This document shows, piece by piece, positions 61,868 through 64,000 of a stretch of DNA of 64,000 nucleotides. Within the stretch, counting starts at the first letter, position 1. The number at the start of each line of letters is the position of its first letter. The notes below the pieces were generated by a model. It was not told where the DNA came from. It ran no database searches and was given only the letters and a program-made list of their open reading frames with translations. A program made the translations under genes and the position numbers. The stretch comes from Methyloversatilis sp. (lineage in GTDB: Bacteria > Pseudomonadota > Gammaproteobacteria > Burkholderiales > Rhodocyclaceae): the NCBI GenBank assembly GCA_017984755.1, contig JAGNYW010000005.1, positions 1 through 64,000 on the forward strand, in the 5' to 3' direction.

Positions 61868-64000
61868 GTGCGTCTGTCCAAGCTCAAACTCGCCGGTTTC
61901 AAGACTTTCGTCGATCCGACCACCATCCAGATGCCCGGGCAGCTGGTGGGCGTGGTCGGTCCGAATGGCTGCGGCAAGTCCAACATCATCGACGCCGTTC
62001 GCTGGGTGCTGGGCGAATCGCGCGCATCGGCCCTGCGTGGCGATGCCATGACCGACGTCATCTTCAACGGGTCCGGCACGCGCAAGCCGGTCGGGCGCGC
62101 GTCGGTCGAACTGGTATTCGACAACAACCAGGGCCGCGCTGCCGGCCAGTGGTCGCAGTACGCCGAGATCGCGGTGAAGCGCGTGCTCGAGCGCGACGGT
62201 CAGTCCGACTACTTCATCAACAACACGCGCTGCCGCCGCCGTGACGTGATCGACGTGTTTCTCGGCACCGGACTGGGGCCCCGCGCCTACGCCATCATCG
62301 AGCAGGGCATGATCACCCGCATCATCGAGGCGCGGCCGGAAGAACTGCGTGCCTTCCTCGAAGAGGCGGCCGGCATCACCAAATACCGGGAGCGGCGCCG
62401 CGAGACACAGGGACGTCTGGACGATGCGCGTGACAACCTGATCCGCCTGGACGACATCGTCGGCGAACTGGGGAGTCGCATCGAGCGCCTGCAGAAGCAG
62501 GCCGAAGTTGCCGCCCGCTACACCGGGCTGAACACACGCCTCGGCGAACGCCAGGCGCTGCTGTGGGCCATGAAGCAGCGGACGGCCGGCGCCGAAGCCG
62601 ACGCGCTGTCGAGCGAGGCGGCGCGGATCGAAACCGATATCGAGCGCGAGACAGCGGCGCTGCGCCACCATGAGTCGGCGCTGGAACAGGTGCGTGCAGA
62701 ACATTTCAGCAGTTCCGAAGCGGTACATGCCGCGCAGGCGGAACTGTTCGCCGCCAATACCGAAGCCAGCCGGCTCGAGGAGGATCTGCGGCGCGCCGCC
62801 GAGAACCGTCAGAAGCTGCAGGCTCGAATCGCCCAGCTCGATGGCGAAGTCGCCAGCTGGACCGCCCGCATCGCTGCGATCGAATCGGACACCGAACGCT
62901 GGACCACGCTGGCCGATCACGCGGCTCATCGCATCGAACAGGCCGAAGCCCGCCACGAAACGACCTGGGCGCTGCTGCCCGACGCCGAAGCCGCCTGGCA
63001 GGAGGCAGAACAGCAGACCGCTCTGGCACGACGCGAGCTGGCAGCGGTCGAGCAGCTGCTGAAGGTCGAGGAAACGCACCTCGCCAACGCAGGTCGCATG
63101 CTCAACTCGCTGGCCGGCCGACGCGAACGCATTGCGCACGATGCGGCGCAACTGGTCGACCCCGACCGTGATGCGCTGGCGGTCGCGCAGGCGAAGCTGG
63201 GCGCACTGCAGGAATCGCTCGAAACCGCGCAGCAGCGCATGCATGCGGTGCAAGCTGCCGTACCTCAGCTGCAGTCGTCCGTACGCAATTCGCAGGATGG
63301 CGAGCGCGCCGCCACCCGTGCGCTGACCGAAACGCGCGCCCGGCGCGATGCCCTGGTCGAATTGCAGCGCAAGACGCAGAGCGACGGCAAGCTTGCGCCG
63401 TGGCTCGCCGCACTCGGTCTGCAGGATGCGAAACCGCTGTGGCAGTCGCTGCAGGTCGACGCTGGCTGGGAACTGGCGGTCGAGGCGGTGCTGCGCGAGC
63501 GGCTGGGCGCGCTCGAAGCGGCGTCTCTCGACACGCTGAATGCCGCGTGTGCCACCGGCGCGTCGCCGCAGAATCTGACTGTCGCGCTGCCCGGTGCCGA
63601 TGCCCGTACACCACTGGGTGACACCAGCCTGCGGCATCGCGTGCGCACGGCAGACGGGCGCTGGGAAGCGCTGCTCGATCTGTGGCTGGGCCCCGTGAGC
63701 GCCGCGGAAGCCATCGATTTTTCGGCTGTGAGCGGTCTGCGCGTTGACCGTCAGGGCCGCGTTGCGCAGGGTGCGTCACTCACGCTGTATGCACCGGACG
63801 CCCGCACGCACGGCGTGCTGGAGCGAGCGCGCGACATCGAACAGCTCGGCCGCGACATCGTCATGGGCGATGCCCTGCTGGCCGAAGCACGCGAGGCGCT
63901 GCGCGAAAACGAATCCGCACTGGCTGCAGCGCATGATGAACAGGCAGCGGCGCGGCGTGAACAACAGGCCCTGACCCAGGCGGCGCACGCGGCGCAGGTC
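61868..64000 (+). CDS. smc: Chromosome segregation SMC protein, 5' part
   Basis: The first 711 codons of an SMC ATPase; the frame is open to the window end. GTG 61868 starts RLSKLKLAGFKTFVDPT, the SMC N-terminus. Walker A GPNGCGKSN at 31-39, Q-loop and FLGTGLGPRAYAIIEQGMITRIIEARPEELRAFLEEAAGI follow, then the first long coiled coil (about 170-500) and the start of the hinge (about 510-650, APWLAALGLQDAKPLW, SLRHRVRTADGRW). The second coiled coil begins before the edge. No ribosome site is obvious. Confidence 0.95.
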   Translation, partial: MRLSKLKLAGFKTFVDPTTIQMPGQLVGVVGPNGCGKSNIIDAVRWVLGESRASALRGDAMTDVIFNGSGTRKPVGRASVELVFDNNQGRAAGQWSQYAEIAVKRVLERDGQSDYFINNTRCRRRDVIDVFLGTGLGPRAYAIIEQGMITRIIEARPEELRAFLEEAAGITKYRERRRETQGRLDDARDNLIRLDDIVGELGSRIERLQKQAEVAARYTGLNTRLGERQALLWAMKQRTAGAEADALSSEAARIETDIERETAALRHHESALEQVRAEHFSSSEAVHAAQAELFAANTEASRLEEDLRRAAENRQKLQARIAQLDGEVASWTARIAAIESDTERWTTLADHAAHRIEQAEARHETTWALLPDAEAAWQEAEQQTALARRELAAVEQLLKVEETHLANAGRMLNSLAGRRERIAHDAAQLVDPDRDALAVAQAKLGALQESLETAQQRMHAVQAAVPQLQSSVRNSQDGERAATRALTETRARRDALVELQRKTQSDGKLAPWLAALGLQDAKPLWQSLQVDAGWELAVEAVLRERLGALEAASLDTLNAACATGASPQNLTVALPGADARTPLGDTSLRHRVRTADGRWEALLDLWLGPVSAAEAIDFSAVSGLRVDRQGRVAQGASLTLYAPDARTHGVLERARDIEQLGRDIVMGDALLAEAREALRENESALAAAHDEQAAARREQQALTQAAHAAQV

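Overview
High-GC chromosomal DNA from a free-living Gram-negative bacterium, most like a betaproteobacterium. The order lplT-alr-radA, the dapC-dapD-pilU-dapE-prmB run, DUF2863 and DUF3422 proteins, prfC, an FNR regulator, type IV pilus genes and a PEP-CTERM protein all fit that class. A Rhodocyclales-type genus is a guess from gene content only. I see no phage, transposase, CRISPR array, rRNA or tRNA.

Bases 1-15,320 are an accessory stress/low-oxygen island. The left edge has 72-bp tandem repeats and two copies of a TACCTG-type inverted repeat around a small exported protein gene. Then come an FNR-type regulator, an orphan GroEL with two altered ATP-site residues, and a tightly overlapping operon: acyl-CoA synthetase, E1 alpha, E1 beta and E2 of a 2-oxoacid dehydrogenase, and an acyl carrier protein. 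These are followed by a nitroreductase, an alpha/beta hydrolase, a PRPP synthetase divergent from a phosphoribosyltransferase with an FNR-like box between them, a PEP-CTERM protein with a HEGIH motif, a small PAS protein and two Hsp20 chaperones. The mix of nitroreductase, phosphoribosyltransferase and Hsp20 recalls the mycobacterial DosR dormancy regulon. A joint role in oxygen-limited survival is inference.

Bases 15,370-24,240 hold housekeeping genes (lplT, a LysR regulator, alr, radA), an ECF sigma factor with a double-cupin partner, a GNAT enzyme and a DUF3422 membrane protein. Bases 24,498-37,815 carry two successive minor-pilin/PilY1 operons (fimT-pilV-pilW-pilX-pilY1). The first ends in pilE and the second in a pilY2-like gene, as if one ancestral set was duplicated and its end genes were shared out.

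Bases 37,850-64,000 are mainly core genes: prfC, DUF2863, an M14 carboxypeptidase, ugd and a UDP-glucuronate epimerase, tonB, a MATE exporter, pyrD, the two N-end-rule transferases bpt and aat, a divergent fbpC/fbpB iron transporter pair with a Fur-like box, a response regulator and multi-PAS kinase pair, prmB, dapE, pilU, dapD, dapC, a DMT exporter, and the first 711 codons of smc, which runs off the right edge.
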